Shown in pieces: positions 16,794 through 24,830 of a stretch of 64,000 nucleotides of DNA. The stretch is taken from assembly GCA_021555075.1 (NCBI GenBank), contig JAKGBX010000001.1, positions 558,001-622,000 on the forward strand, in the 5' to 3' direction. How positions within the stretch are numbered: the first letter of the stretch is position 1; every line of letters begins with the position of its first letter. A program made the position numbers and the translations under genes. Below the pieces are notes generated by a model. That model saw only the letters and a list, made by a program, of their open reading frames with translations, did not search any database and was not told the DNA's origin. Origin of the DNA: Rhodobacteraceae bacterium LMO-JJ12. Its GTDB lineage: Bacteria; Pseudomonadota; Alphaproteobacteria; Rhodobacterales; Rhodobacteraceae.

Positions 16794-17993
16794 ATGGCGT
16801 ATCTAATACCGCGCACAATTCACGACATTCAGGAAATGAAAGAGCGCGGCGATTCTGAGGGCGCAACACTGGAATTTAAGTCATCGCGCCTCTTCGAGCA
16901 AAAGAATGACAAGGTATTCGAAACTCTTTCACGAGAAGTGACCGCGCTAGCGAACGCAATAGGTGGAGCTCTCATCATTGGGGTTGAAGAGGATGGGGAA
17001 AAGCGGATTTCAGAAATCGTACCGATTCAAGACACAGCTAAGGATGAAGAGTGGCTTGAGAACGGCCTATTGTCTCGGATTTCGCCAAGCCTTCAGCTTT
17101 CAATTGAGCGTATCGAGGCAGAAGGTGGGCATCTTCTAATACTTGATGTACCCGCGTCGCGTAACGCTCCACATCAGGCTGCTGACAAACGATACTACTC
17201 GCGACGCCTTTTCCGGGTCGACCCTCTTCTCTCCTACGAGGTTGATGACATCCGCCGAAGGGTTTCCAGTTCGTCGACAGGTCCCAGCCTATCGCTTATG
17301 TTCGAGGGTGGAGGAGTGTCATTCTCAATCAAAAATGATGCACTGGGCGATGTCTTTGATGTTTCAATTCAGATTGACAAGATCGAGAATTCAGTCATCG
17401 CGCAGCAATGGACGCCAGGATTGGATCGCCCCTACACGGAGCCCTTTAAAATAATCCACTCAGGTGAAACGAGAAATTTTTTGGGGGTAGGCTTCGAATT
17501 TCTGAAAAAGCATCTCGATGATCGAATGGATGTAAGTCTCATATACTTTGACGGAGAGGGCAAGCAACACGAGAAAACCTACACTTACTATTTGAAGGAT
17601 TTTCATAGCACCTTCAGGCTAAAGTCTCCCAATGAAGATGTTCTGGACCAGGGCGTCGAGCGTCTGGAAAACATCGAGAGAAGTCTGAAGGAATTGTCGC
17701 GTAGCCTTAAGACGATTCAGGATAGTGCGTTTCATCCCACTGGCCTGAACTTCTCCAAAACCACATTGGAAACTCTGTCAACCAAAGCAAACGTCAAGTG
17801 GCCAGGACAATTTCTGACTTTTCAGGCTCTGGCTGAAATCTTGGAGGTTGACTTTGAAGTGGCACTAAAAGTTCAACACGAGATATTTGGCGCTTCTCAC
17901 CTCGCTGGTGGAACAAACCAGCCGTTAGAGGAAATTGACCTTCCAGAAGAAGTTAAAGAGCGCATTCGACAACGCCTTATCTTGCCCGGATAA
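16794..17993 (+). CDS. AlbA_2/Schlafen-type DNA-binding domain protein
   Basis: A 399-residue protein. The first 150 residues form an AlbA_2 (Schlafen, divergent AAA-4) domain: EGATLEFKSSR, then REVTALANAIGGALIIGVEEDG, then VPASRNAPHQA and YYSRRLFRV. The middle (about 165-265) is beta-rich. A helical segment with LENIERSLKELSRSLKTIQ looks like a coiled coil, followed by a final compact region. AlbA_2 domains occur in transcription regulators and in several phage-defence proteins. Codon use is more A+T-rich than in the neighbouring ardC, suggesting separate acquisition as cargo. The N-terminal family is clear; the C-terminal part is unassigned. Confidence 0.85.
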   Translation: MAYLIPRTIHDIQEMKERGDSEGATLEFKSSRLFEQKNDKVFETLSREVTALANAIGGALIIGVEEDGEKRISEIVPIQDTAKDEEWLENGLLSRISPSLQLSIERIEAEGGHLLILDVPASRNAPHQAADKRYYSRRLFRVDPLLSYEVDDIRRRVSSSSTGPSLSLMFEGGGVSFSIKNDALGDVFDVSIQIDKIENSVIAQQWTPGLDRPYTEPFKIIHSGETRNFLGVGFEFLKKHLDDRMDVSLIYFDGEGKQHEKTYTYYLKDFHSTFRLKSPNEDVLDQGVERLENIERSLKELSRSLKTIQDSAFHPTGLNFSKTTLETLSTKANVKWPGQFLTFQALAEILEVDFEVALKVQHEIFGASHLAGGTNQPLEEIDLPEEVKERIRQRLILPG

Positions 17994-18039
17994 GCCTACG
18001 AAAATTCGCGGCTGACCTCACGGCCAGCCGCATCAGGAT

Positions 18040-18219
18040 TTAGAGACCTGGCGCACGGGTCGCCAGCTCATCTTCGATAGTTCGCATCGTCACAAGCGCT
18101 TCGCGCTGTTCCTGCGAGCCGCGCGGGGCGGCAGTGAAGGCGATGAACGCTTCTTTTCGCAGACCGTTCAATTCAGGCGTGCTTAGCGTTGCTGCTTCAA
18201 ATCGAGTGACAAGTTTCAT
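18040..18219 (-). CDS. Small conserved element protein (59 residues)
   Basis: The frame extends upstream to 18279, but the ATG at 18217-18219 has an excellent ribosome site (AAGGAGG, 6 nt before the start), giving a 59-residue protein beginning MKLVTRFEAATLSTPELNGL. It contains FIAFTAAPRGSQEQREALVTMRTIEDELATR, a helical pattern seen in small uncharacterised proteins of alphaproteobacterial mobile elements. No signal peptide or membrane segment. It is divergent from the gene at 18766, the two sharing a hairpin-rich region. Function unknown. Confidence 0.75.
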   Translation of the reverse strand: MKLVTRFEAATLSTPELNGLRKEAFIAFTAAPRGSQEQREALVTMRTIEDELATRAPGL

Positions 18220-18765
18220 GTGATCCTCCTTTGGCTTCAGGGAGGCTCCGAACCATTCCGAGCCTTTCGGCTCGGACACACATCATCATCGGCCAGTGAA
18301 GGCGCTGATGGTTCGGCACTGACGCTAGACGCCACAGGTGACAGTGAAACGGAACGTCTCGGTTTGCGTTTGCCATCGCACAAAGCACTACAGGATGAAT
18401 TGCGGCTTGATCGGAAAGAAGCGGGCATCGTCTTTGCCCGCCACCACAATGTACTCGCCAATGGAAGCGCCAGCGTTTCCAGATGCGGATGTTCGCCAGA
18501 AGATGCGCAAGACACGAAGCAGGGCATGACGGATGCGGCTGGCTGAAGGGCAGTTGCCATTTTCTGACCGCGTAGCTCAACCTCCTTTGATCGGGCGGAC
18601 TTGCCTTGAAGACACCCATGAATCCCTGACCGAACGCGGCACGGCCTTCAATGGCCTGCCCGCACCACCTGGCTTTGCCAGCCGTGTTGACCATTAACTC
18701 CGAACCTTTGCCTTCGGCCTGACGGGAGGGCGTTAGCAAGCCAGCCAAACAAAGGAGATAAAATC
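18220..18765. promoter_or_regulatory. Divergent hairpin-containing leader region
   Basis: These 546 bp separate two small element genes read in opposite directions. On the minus-strand side a perfect CCGAGCC/GGCTCGG stem with a TTTC loop lies at 18258-18275. On the plus-strand side several short stems, including CTGGC/GCCAG and GGCC/GGCC, precede a CCAAACAAAGGA segment (18745-18756) that also forms the ribosome site of ardC. Open frames here lack ribosome sites and family resemblance. It probably carries the two divergent promoters. Confidence 0.5.
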
Positions 18766-18996
18766 ATGGCACGCGAAAAGGCGAAGACTACCCCAGCACT
18801 AAACGCACCCGACTTTCTGGCCTGGCACGTCACGCAGAGGGGCGAGAGATCCTTCTGGAACAAAGTCGGCGCAGCATGGGCGCACAAGGACGGACAGGGT
18901 TACACGCTTCAGCTTGAGACCTGCCCGATCAACGGACGGATCGTCCTGCGGACTCCGCTCGAAGACACCCCACCGCAAAACGAAGGGCGCTCTTAG
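18766..18996 (+). CDS. Small conserved element protein (76 residues)
   Basis: A 76-residue protein with a strong ribosome site (AAAGGAGAT, 6 nt before the ATG). The core PDFLAWHVTQRGERSFWNKV followed by GAAWAHKDGQGYTLQLE and NGRIVLRTP resembles the short beta-rich uncharacterised proteins found in leading regions of alphaproteobacterial plasmids and ICEs. No catalytic motif, signal peptide or membrane segment. Its leader shares a 12-nt segment with the ardC leader, which hints at common regulation. Function unknown. Confidence 0.8.
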   Translation: MAREKAKTTPALNAPDFLAWHVTQRGERSFWNKVGAAWAHKDGQGYTLQLETCPINGRIVLRTPLEDTPPQNEGRS

Positions 18997-19027
18997 AGCG
19001 CCCACTCACACAATTTTCGAAAGATGG

Positions 19028-19198
19028 ATGCACGTCTTAAACACTCAATTCGACGATGACATAAGTTATATCTTTTTGAAGTATTTAAGGCGTGATGGTA
19101 AGATCAGTGAACCTTCAGCGCTCACAGTAAGTGCCCGCCAACTATCACTCTTACGGGTAACCAAAGTTCGAAAGGTATCAACTTGGAGAAACGTCTAG
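19028..19198 (+). CDS. Possible small gene or displaced 5' part of the next gene
   Basis: A 56-codon frame beginning MHVLNTQFDDDISYIFLKYL in an A+T-richer stretch whose composition matches the gene at 19183, not the preceding element genes. It overlaps the start of that gene in another frame by 16 bp. It has no clear ribosome site. Either it is a small upstream gene translated in coupling, or a frameshift has separated the N-terminus of the 209-residue protein. Evidence is weak. Confidence 0.3.
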   Translation: MHVLNTQFDDDISYIFLKYLRRDGKISEPSALTVSARQLSLLRVTKVRKVSTWRNV

Positions 19199-19812
19199 TA
19201 CAAAGCCTGATAATTCGAAACGATCTTGAGGAAGCAAAATCTGAGATATTGCAGAAAGGACTTTTGCTTTCGATTGCTCACGTTAAAATAGCTTTCTTGG
19301 CATTCCATAATCTTTGCGACTTCGAGAGGTCCATTCGATACAAATACGCTGATCATCGCGAGTTGAGCGAACTATTTGACAAGTGTCGCTCAAACGCGGA
19401 ATTCTTTTCCTATTTGCGTAACAAGTTCACCGGTCAGCTAACGGATGACCTTATCGAAAAGAGTTTAGAATGGAAGCCTGAGATTTCCCTCACGTTGGGT
19501 CGAGAACATGATTCCGATATCATATTGATCTATAACTTCTGGCTGCTGGAAACCGCAATCAACACCTATGTCGACGCTGAAGGCAACCACAAGGTATTCG
19601 ATTCTGAAACTGACCTAATGTACCCTCCAGATTTTAAGCGTTTTGAGAGCGCACTGACTACAACCGTCGACCAAGCGGTCGAATTTCTTTCTGCTGTGGA
19701 GGCCATTTTTAAGCCATTTGTTTCATCTCCGACTACAGAAGAAGAAAAAATGGAGCTATTTCAGAAGGCAGGCCTCACAAACTTCTATTACCTCAAGAAA
19801 GGGGGGCGCTGA
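19183..19812 (+). CDS. Unknown A+T-rich cargo protein
   Basis: A 209-residue, largely helical protein without a recognised domain; segments include LLLSIAHVKIAFLAFHNLCDFERSIRY split by charged loops and a C-terminal helix ending NFYYLKKGG. The only start in frame near the beginning is a TTG (19183), without a good ribosome site, which leaves the N-terminus uncertain. Base composition is clearly lower in G+C than the flanking mobilization genes, as expected for recently acquired cargo. It ends 18 bp from the convergent relaxase gene. It could be an abortive-infection type protein, but no motif supports that. Confidence 0.65.
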   Translation: MEKRLVQSLIIRNDLEEAKSEILQKGLLLSIAHVKIAFLAFHNLCDFERSIRYKYADHRELSELFDKCRSNAEFFSYLRNKFTGQLTDDLIEKSLEWKPEISLTLGREHDSDIILIYNFWLLETAINTYVDAEGNHKVFDSETDLMYPPDFKRFESALTTTVDQAVEFLSAVEAIFKPFVSSPTTEEEKMELFQKAGLTNFYYLKKGGR

Positions 19813-19830
19813 TAGCGCCTCTCCAATCAT

Positions 19831-21153
19831 TTACGGCTCGAAGCCGCGTCCGCGCCGTGGACGCGGGGCGCGTTCACGCTTGCTGCCTTCTTCCTCTCGA
19901 TGCTTCTCCCGCTTGCGCGTGCGGCTGAACTCAGGATCAGGCCGATCACCACGCATGTAGTGGGCAACATCCTCACGTAGCCGCAGCAGCTCTTCTTGAG
20001 CCGCTTCTCTTTGGATTCGGATGTCGCGCTGGACGGCTTGCCGCTCCTCAATTTGCTTGAAGATCAGCGCGTCCTTTTCGGCGCGGTCGCGGTGCAGGGC
20101 TTCCAGCGCTTCATGTTCATTCTGCTTTCTGACTTTGGCATATTTGCCTGTCAGCCGATGCCAGATGCCCGAGACACCTTTCGGCAGACGCTCAGCCCGC
20201 TTGCGGGTTTCGGCCTGCCAGCGTTTCTCATGGGCTTCGGAGAGCTGGCGGCGCTCTTCCTGATGCCGCCCGACAATATCCGCCTTGCGGAAGTCTATCT
20301 GCAAAGACCGTCGCGCCGCGTCCCGTTCGGCCTGCTTGATGAATTCTTGCAGCTTGGCCGTCATCCCGCCCGCAATGTCGCCCTTTACCTGATCGACCGA
20401 GCGAAGAGTTTGCGGATCGCCGAGTTTGGCTTCCACGTCCTTTGCCTTCACGCCGCTGCAACGGGCAACGGCATAGACCTCGCCGCGATAATCGACCGCG
20501 ACGAAGCCGCGCCGATCACCCTTGGCAAGCCAGAGCCCGCGCTCCTTGAGCGCCTGTTCAAACGCTGCGCGGTTGTCTGACGTTTCCCAGACAGTCTTGA
20601 AGACCGCCTTCAGCTCCTTCGCGTCAAGGCCAGTCCTCTGCGCTTGCTGCCATTCTTCCCGCGAGAAGGTGAAGGGATCACGCAAGCGCCGATTCTCCAG
20701 GCCGCGCGGCATCGCCCAGCCGTGGTCTATGTAGAGCTGGCGCGACACATCGCGCAGCTTGATTTTGTAGTGGTTCAGGTTGATCGCTCGCATCCGCTCG
20801 CTGTCGATCCGCGACCAAACAGCATGAGCGTGTCGCCGTCCGTCCTTCTCATGGAAGACAATGGCGCGGGGCTGGCCTTCAAGCCCGAGCGTGGCTTCTA
20901 CTTGCTCTATCGCCCTTTCGAAGTCCTCGATGGATGCATTCGCGCCTTCGGGCGGATTGAAGCTCATCGAGAACAGGTGCTTTTCGCAGCGCGTTCCCCG
21001 CGCAATGGCATCGGCTTCGCCGAATGCCTCGACCAGATCATCACTGATGAAGCCGCGCACATCGTGAAGTTCGACATGATCGTTGTCCCGCATCGCCAGC
21101 AGGTAGCGGGCGAGCTGCGGGGCATTGCCGCGCTCTTTGGCTTTCAAGATCAT
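19831..21153 (-). CDS. Relaxase, MOBP type (MobA/VirD2-like)
   Basis: A 440-residue conjugative relaxase that nicks the element at its transfer origin and stays covalently bound to the strand. The metal-binding motif III is visible as VFHEKDGRRHAHAVWSRID (His101, His108, His110). Upstream, the ARYLL segment holds Tyr17, a candidate nucleophile. After the catalytic domain (to about 180) comes a helical region and a long, highly charged coiled-coil C-terminus (about 290-430, EERQAVQRDIRIQREAAQEELLRL). It is translationally coupled (ATGA) to the upstream MobC-like gene. Length is within the usual range. Exact subfamily not resolved. Confidence 0.92.
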   Translation of the reverse strand: MILKAKERGNAPQLARYLLAMRDNDHVELHDVRGFISDDLVEAFGEADAIARGTRCEKHLFSMSFNPPEGANASIEDFERAIEQVEATLGLEGQPRAIVFHEKDGRRHAHAVWSRIDSERMRAINLNHYKIKLRDVSRQLYIDHGWAMPRGLENRRLRDPFTFSREEWQQAQRTGLDAKELKAVFKTVWETSDNRAAFEQALKERGLWLAKGDRRGFVAVDYRGEVYAVARCSGVKAKDVEAKLGDPQTLRSVDQVKGDIAGGMTAKLQEFIKQAERDAARRSLQIDFRKADIVGRHQEERRQLSEAHEKRWQAETRKRAERLPKGVSGIWHRLTGKYAKVRKQNEHEALEALHRDRAEKDALIFKQIEERQAVQRDIRIQREAAQEELLRLREDVAHYMRGDRPDPEFSRTRKREKHREEEGSKRERAPRPRRGRGFEP

Positions 21154-21572
21154 GGCTCGCTCCCTGGCACTTTACCGAGAGCAGCCAAGAGTTCCGCGCG
21201 CATTTCCGAGATTTCGCGGCAGGCTTCTTTGATTTCAGCTTCCGTTTCGGGTGTGACAGGCAAAGAGCCCGAGTTCACCGCTTTGGCGAGCTGGTTCATG
21301 TTTTGGGACAGGCGAGACTGACCAAGAGCCCCAGCCATGCGGCCAAGGGCTTCCTTGTCCTGAACAGGGCTGTTGCCGCGCTTCTTGCGCGGTGCAGCAT
21401 CAGCGCCGAAAAGCCGCTCGCGGATATATGCGGCAAGGGTCATGCCACCCCGTTCCGCATCCAGCCGCGCCCGTTCTTCATAGGTCAGGCGCAGGGAAAA
21501 GGGCGGCGGATAGTCCGTCTTCTTCGCCTCTGCCTTGGCTATGTTATTGAATTCATGTCGCGAATGTGTCAT
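21150..21572 (-). CDS. mobC: MobC-like relaxosome accessory protein
   Basis: A 140-residue protein. The segment FSLRLTYEERARLDAERGGMTLAAYIRERLFG matches the ribbon-helix-helix-like start of MobC-family plasmid mobilization proteins, and LSQNMNQLAKAVNSGSLPV followed by EAEIKEACREISEMRAELL fits the conserved C-terminal helices. MobC binds near the transfer origin and helps the relaxase open the strands. The gene is directly upstream of, and overlaps, the relaxase gene by four bases. A 13-nt palindrome just upstream of its start may be an autoregulatory site. Confidence 0.88.
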   Translation of the reverse strand: MTHSRHEFNNIAKAEAKKTDYPPPFSLRLTYEERARLDAERGGMTLAAYIRERLFGADAAPRKKRGNSPVQDKEALGRMAGALGQSRLSQNMNQLAKAVNSGSLPVTPETEAEIKEACREISEMRAELLAALGKVPGSEP

Positions 21573-21584
21573 CTTCGCACCTCA

Positions 21585-21597
21585 GACTTTTAAAGTC
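21585..21597. promoter_or_regulatory. Palindrome upstream of mobC
   Basis: GACTTTTAAAGTC is a perfect palindrome (two 6-nt arms around one T) placed 12-25 nt before the mobC start. Its position suggests an operator for autoregulation by the MobC-like protein, or part of the transfer origin. No nick consensus can be assigned. Confidence 0.4.
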
Positions 21598-22055
21598 CGA
21601 ACGGGCGAGATGGTATTCCCACTCTTGGAGAGCCTCAATCAGGGAGTTCAAGTCCTCTCCCTCTAGGCGCACCATCCTCCCGCAAAATTCCGTAATGTGC
21701 CAGTAATGACTGCTGCAGATCCGGGCCTGTTCGAACAGATAATGGCGTCTGGCCGAGGTCTTCGTGAAGGGGGCAGGCCGGGCAGTGCCTCTGGTGTGCT
21801 GTTGATCACGAGAGCGGAGAATTCGCATCAGCCGGTCCGACGACGGGCACTGACGATGCTTGGGATTCGCAGCACGCGAAGTTTGCAGAGGTGAGCAGCA
21901 TCGAAAGTTTCTTGCACGAGGCGTAGTGGTCTCGCAGGTAAAGATACGAATAACATGTTACATAAATTTACAGTTGAATAATATTTGGTAACATATAAGG
22001 CTATGCGAAAGGGCCGTGAAACGCTCGTCCATGTAAGTTTCGAGGAGGAAACTTA
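21598..22055. other. Probable right end of the mobile element and promoter of the molybdoenzyme operon
   Basis: No convincing gene is present. A minus-strand frame (21553-21675, about 40 codons, MVRLEGEDLNSLIEAL) has only a GGGAGG abutting its ATG and overlaps mobC, so I leave it out. The sequence becomes A+T-rich after 21940, with a perfect TAACATGTTA palindrome at 21951-21960 and a possible promoter, TTTACA (21967-21972) and TAACAT (21989-21994), before the operon starting at 22056. The element boundary should be between mobC and this promoter, but no attachment repeat could be recognised. Confidence 0.45.
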
Positions 22056-24830
22056 ATGTCGCAACAGCCAGATCAGGCCGTTCTCGAAGACGCTGCGCCC
22101 TCTGGGGAGGAGGCGAAGTGGGTTCCAACCTATTGCTACAACTGTGTTGCCGGACCAGACCTTCTTACCGTCAAGGTGGAGAACGGTGTGGCCACCAATA
22201 TCCGTCCTGACTTCAGCGCCGAGGGCATTCATCCGGCATCGGGGCGCGTTTGCGTCAAGGCGTTTGGGCTGCTTCAGAAGACCTATAACTCCAACCGTAT
22301 CCTTACCCCGATGCGACGCACCAACCCCAAGAAGGGGCGCGATCAGGATCCCGGCTGGGAGCCGATCTCGTGGGATGAGGCGCTGGGAGAGATTGCGGCC
22401 AAGATGAACGGCATCCGCGAAAAGGGGCTGATTGACGAAGGCGGTTATCCGCGTGTCGCGGCGACCTTTGGGCATGGCGGAACGCCTGCGCATTACATGG
22501 GCACGCTGCCCGCGTTCCTGGCATCATGGGGGCCAATCGACTTTTCCTTCGGTTCGGGGCAGGGCGTCAAATGCGTCCATTCCGAGCATCTTTACGGGGA
22601 ATTCTGGCACCGCGGCTTTACCGTCTGCGCCGATACCGTGAATACTAAATACATCGTTTCCTTTGGCACCAATGTCGAAGTCACGGGCGGCACATGTGCT
22701 GTCTGGCGTCATGCCGATGCACGCGAACGCGGCGTCAAGCGGGTGCAGGTCGAACCGCACCTGTCCGTTACCGGTGCTGCCTCGGCTGAATGGGTGCCGA
22801 TCAAGCCCAAGACGGACCCGGCCTTTATGCTGGCGATGATCCATGTCTTGCTGCACGAGCATCCCCGCGACGAGCTTGACGTGCCATTCCTGCGTGACCG
22901 CACGGCATCGCCTTATCTGATCGGCCCGGATGGGTATTATCTGCGCGATCCCGAGAGCCGCAAGCCGTTGATGATGGATACCGTCCGCAATGCGCCGTGT
23001 TCGATTGACGACAAGGCGGCGGTGCCCGCGCTTGACGGGCATTTCCAGATTGCACATGCGGTATCACTCGGCCCGGATGGAGAGGTGATTGAATACGCAG
23101 ACGTTACCGGGACCACGGCACTGACTGTGACAGCCGAGGCGATGGCCGAGTATTCACCGGAATGGGCGGCTGAGGTCTGTGGCCTTCAGGCGGAAACCAT
23201 ACGCCGGGTTGCCAACGAGTATCTCGAAAACGCCAGTGTCGGCGAAACCATCGAGATCGAGGGGCGCACGATGCCTTATCGTCCGGTGGCGGTGACGCTG
23301 GGCAAAACGGTCAACAACGGTTGGGGTGCTTATCATGCCTGCTGGAGCCGGACCATGCTGGCCACGCTGGTTGGTGCGCTTGAGGTTCCGGGCGGCACGC
23401 TGGGCACGACGGTGCGGCTGAACCGGCCCCACGAAAACCGGCTGGACAGCGTCAAGCCGGGCGAAGACGGCTTTATGCAGGTCAAGTTCAACTCAACCGA
23501 GCGTGAAAGCTGGGAAAGCGAGCCAACCGGGCGCAATGCCCACAAGACACTGGTGCCGATGGTCGGCAATTCTGGTTGGAGCCAGGCGCTGGGGCCGACC
23601 CATCTGGCCTGGATGTTCCTGCGCGAGACGCCCGAAAACTGGCCGCGCCCGAGCTATCCTGATGTCTGGTTCTTCTATCGCACCAATCCCGCGATTTCAT
23701 TCTGGGACTCGGGCCAGATGGTCGAAACAATCGCGAAAATGCCCTATGTCGTGGCATTCGCCTATACCCAGGATGAGACCAATTATATGGCCGACATCCT
23801 GCTGCCCGATGCGACCGATCTGGAAAGTACCCAGTTGATCCGTATGGGCGGGACCAAGTTTGTTGAGCAGCATTGGTATCATCAGGGTGTCACGCTGCGA
23901 CAGCCGGTGGTTAAACCCGAGGGCGACGCGCGCGATTTCACTTGGATCGCGGGCGAGTTAGCCAAACGCTGTGGCCTTTTGGCCAAATACAACAAGGCGA
24001 TTAATCGTGGCGCCGGTGCCGTGCCGCTGAAGGGGGAGGGATTCGACTATAGCCTCGATGAGGACAAGGAATACGAGGTCGACGAGATCTGGGATCGGGC
24101 CTGCAAGGCGGCCACCCATGAGTTTTCGCGCGGCGAGGAAGTGCATGATCTCGAATGGTTCAAGGAACACGGGTATTTCGTTGTCCCCTTCGATCGCCTC
24201 GATTGGTATCTGACGCCCACCATGGAAGACTTGGGGTTGCGCTATGAGTTGCCCTATCAGGAGCGTCTGCTGCGTATCGGCAAGGAGCTTAAATCGCGGA
24301 TGCATGAGGAGGGTCACCATTGGTGGGACGCCCAGCTTGAGGAATACGAGGCGATTCCGAAATGGCATGATTTCCCCGGCATCTGGACCAAGACGCTTGA
24401 AAAGATGGGCGGCGATCCGGCCGATTATCCGCTGTGGGGCATCACCACGAAGGTCATGCAATACACCACGGGCAACAATGTCGGCATCCAGTTGATGCAC
24501 GAGGTTTCCGGCAACGTGCGCGGTGTCGGTGCCGTGATCATGCACAAGAGTGTCGCCAAGGCCAAAGGCATCAAGCGCGGCGAGATGGTTGAAGTCCGCT
24601 CGATCATCGGGCGCACCCATGGGCGGGCCGAACCGATGGAGGGCATCCGCCCTGACACCATCGTCATTCCCGGTCAGTTCGAGCATTGGGCGACGCCCTA
24701 TGCCAAGGATCTCGAATTCGCCAGCCTTAACACGCTGATACCGCTGTCGATGGATCTGACGGATTCTACCGGTTCGGGCGCCGATGTGGTGCTGGTTTCG
24801 GTTCACAAGATCAAGGAGGGTCGGAAATGA
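22056..24830 (+). CDS. Molybdopterin oxidoreductase catalytic subunit (DMSO reductase family)
   Basis: A 924-residue molybdenum bis-MGD enzyme. The N-terminal Fe-S motif has Cys27, Cys30 and Cys66, but the usual third cysteine is absent: C27YNC30 is followed by VAGPD, so Asp35 may take its place. Cys173 in GVKCVHSEHLYGE is the likely Mo ligand. There is no Tat signal, so the enzyme should face the cytoplasm. The C-terminal MoCo-binding domain (about 770-915) is present. It is coupled by overlaps to a ferredoxin and a DmsC-like anchor. Overall it resembles the PadB-type (phenylacetyl-CoA:acceptor oxidoreductase) group more than SoeA or Arx proteins, but the substrate is unknown. Confidence 0.88.
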   Translation: MSQQPDQAVLEDAAPSGEEAKWVPTYCYNCVAGPDLLTVKVENGVATNIRPDFSAEGIHPASGRVCVKAFGLLQKTYNSNRILTPMRRTNPKKGRDQDPGWEPISWDEALGEIAAKMNGIREKGLIDEGGYPRVAATFGHGGTPAHYMGTLPAFLASWGPIDFSFGSGQGVKCVHSEHLYGEFWHRGFTVCADTVNTKYIVSFGTNVEVTGGTCAVWRHADARERGVKRVQVEPHLSVTGAASAEWVPIKPKTDPAFMLAMIHVLLHEHPRDELDVPFLRDRTASPYLIGPDGYYLRDPESRKPLMMDTVRNAPCSIDDKAAVPALDGHFQIAHAVSLGPDGEVIEYADVTGTTALTVTAEAMAEYSPEWAAEVCGLQAETIRRVANEYLENASVGETIEIEGRTMPYRPVAVTLGKTVNNGWGAYHACWSRTMLATLVGALEVPGGTLGTTVRLNRPHENRLDSVKPGEDGFMQVKFNSTERESWESEPTGRNAHKTLVPMVGNSGWSQALGPTHLAWMFLRETPENWPRPSYPDVWFFYRTNPAISFWDSGQMVETIAKMPYVVAFAYTQDETNYMADILLPDATDLESTQLIRMGGTKFVEQHWYHQGVTLRQPVVKPEGDARDFTWIAGELAKRCGLLAKYNKAINRGAGAVPLKGEGFDYSLDEDKEYEVDEIWDRACKAATHEFSRGEEVHDLEWFKEHGYFVVPFDRLDWYLTPTMEDLGLRYELPYQERLLRIGKELKSRMHEEGHHWWDAQLEEYEAIPKWHDFPGIWTKTLEKMGGDPADYPLWGITTKVMQYTTGNNVGIQLMHEVSGNVRGVGAVIMHKSVAKAKGIKRGEMVEVRSIIGRTHGRAEPMEGIRPDTIVIPGQFEHWATPYAKDLEFASLNTLIPLSMDLTDSTGSGADVVLVSVHKIKEGRK

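Noticed and set aside
21553-21675. Small minus-strand frame upstream of mobC
   Set aside because: The GGGAGG abuts the ATG with no spacing and the frame overlaps the mobC start; evidence too weak to call a gene.
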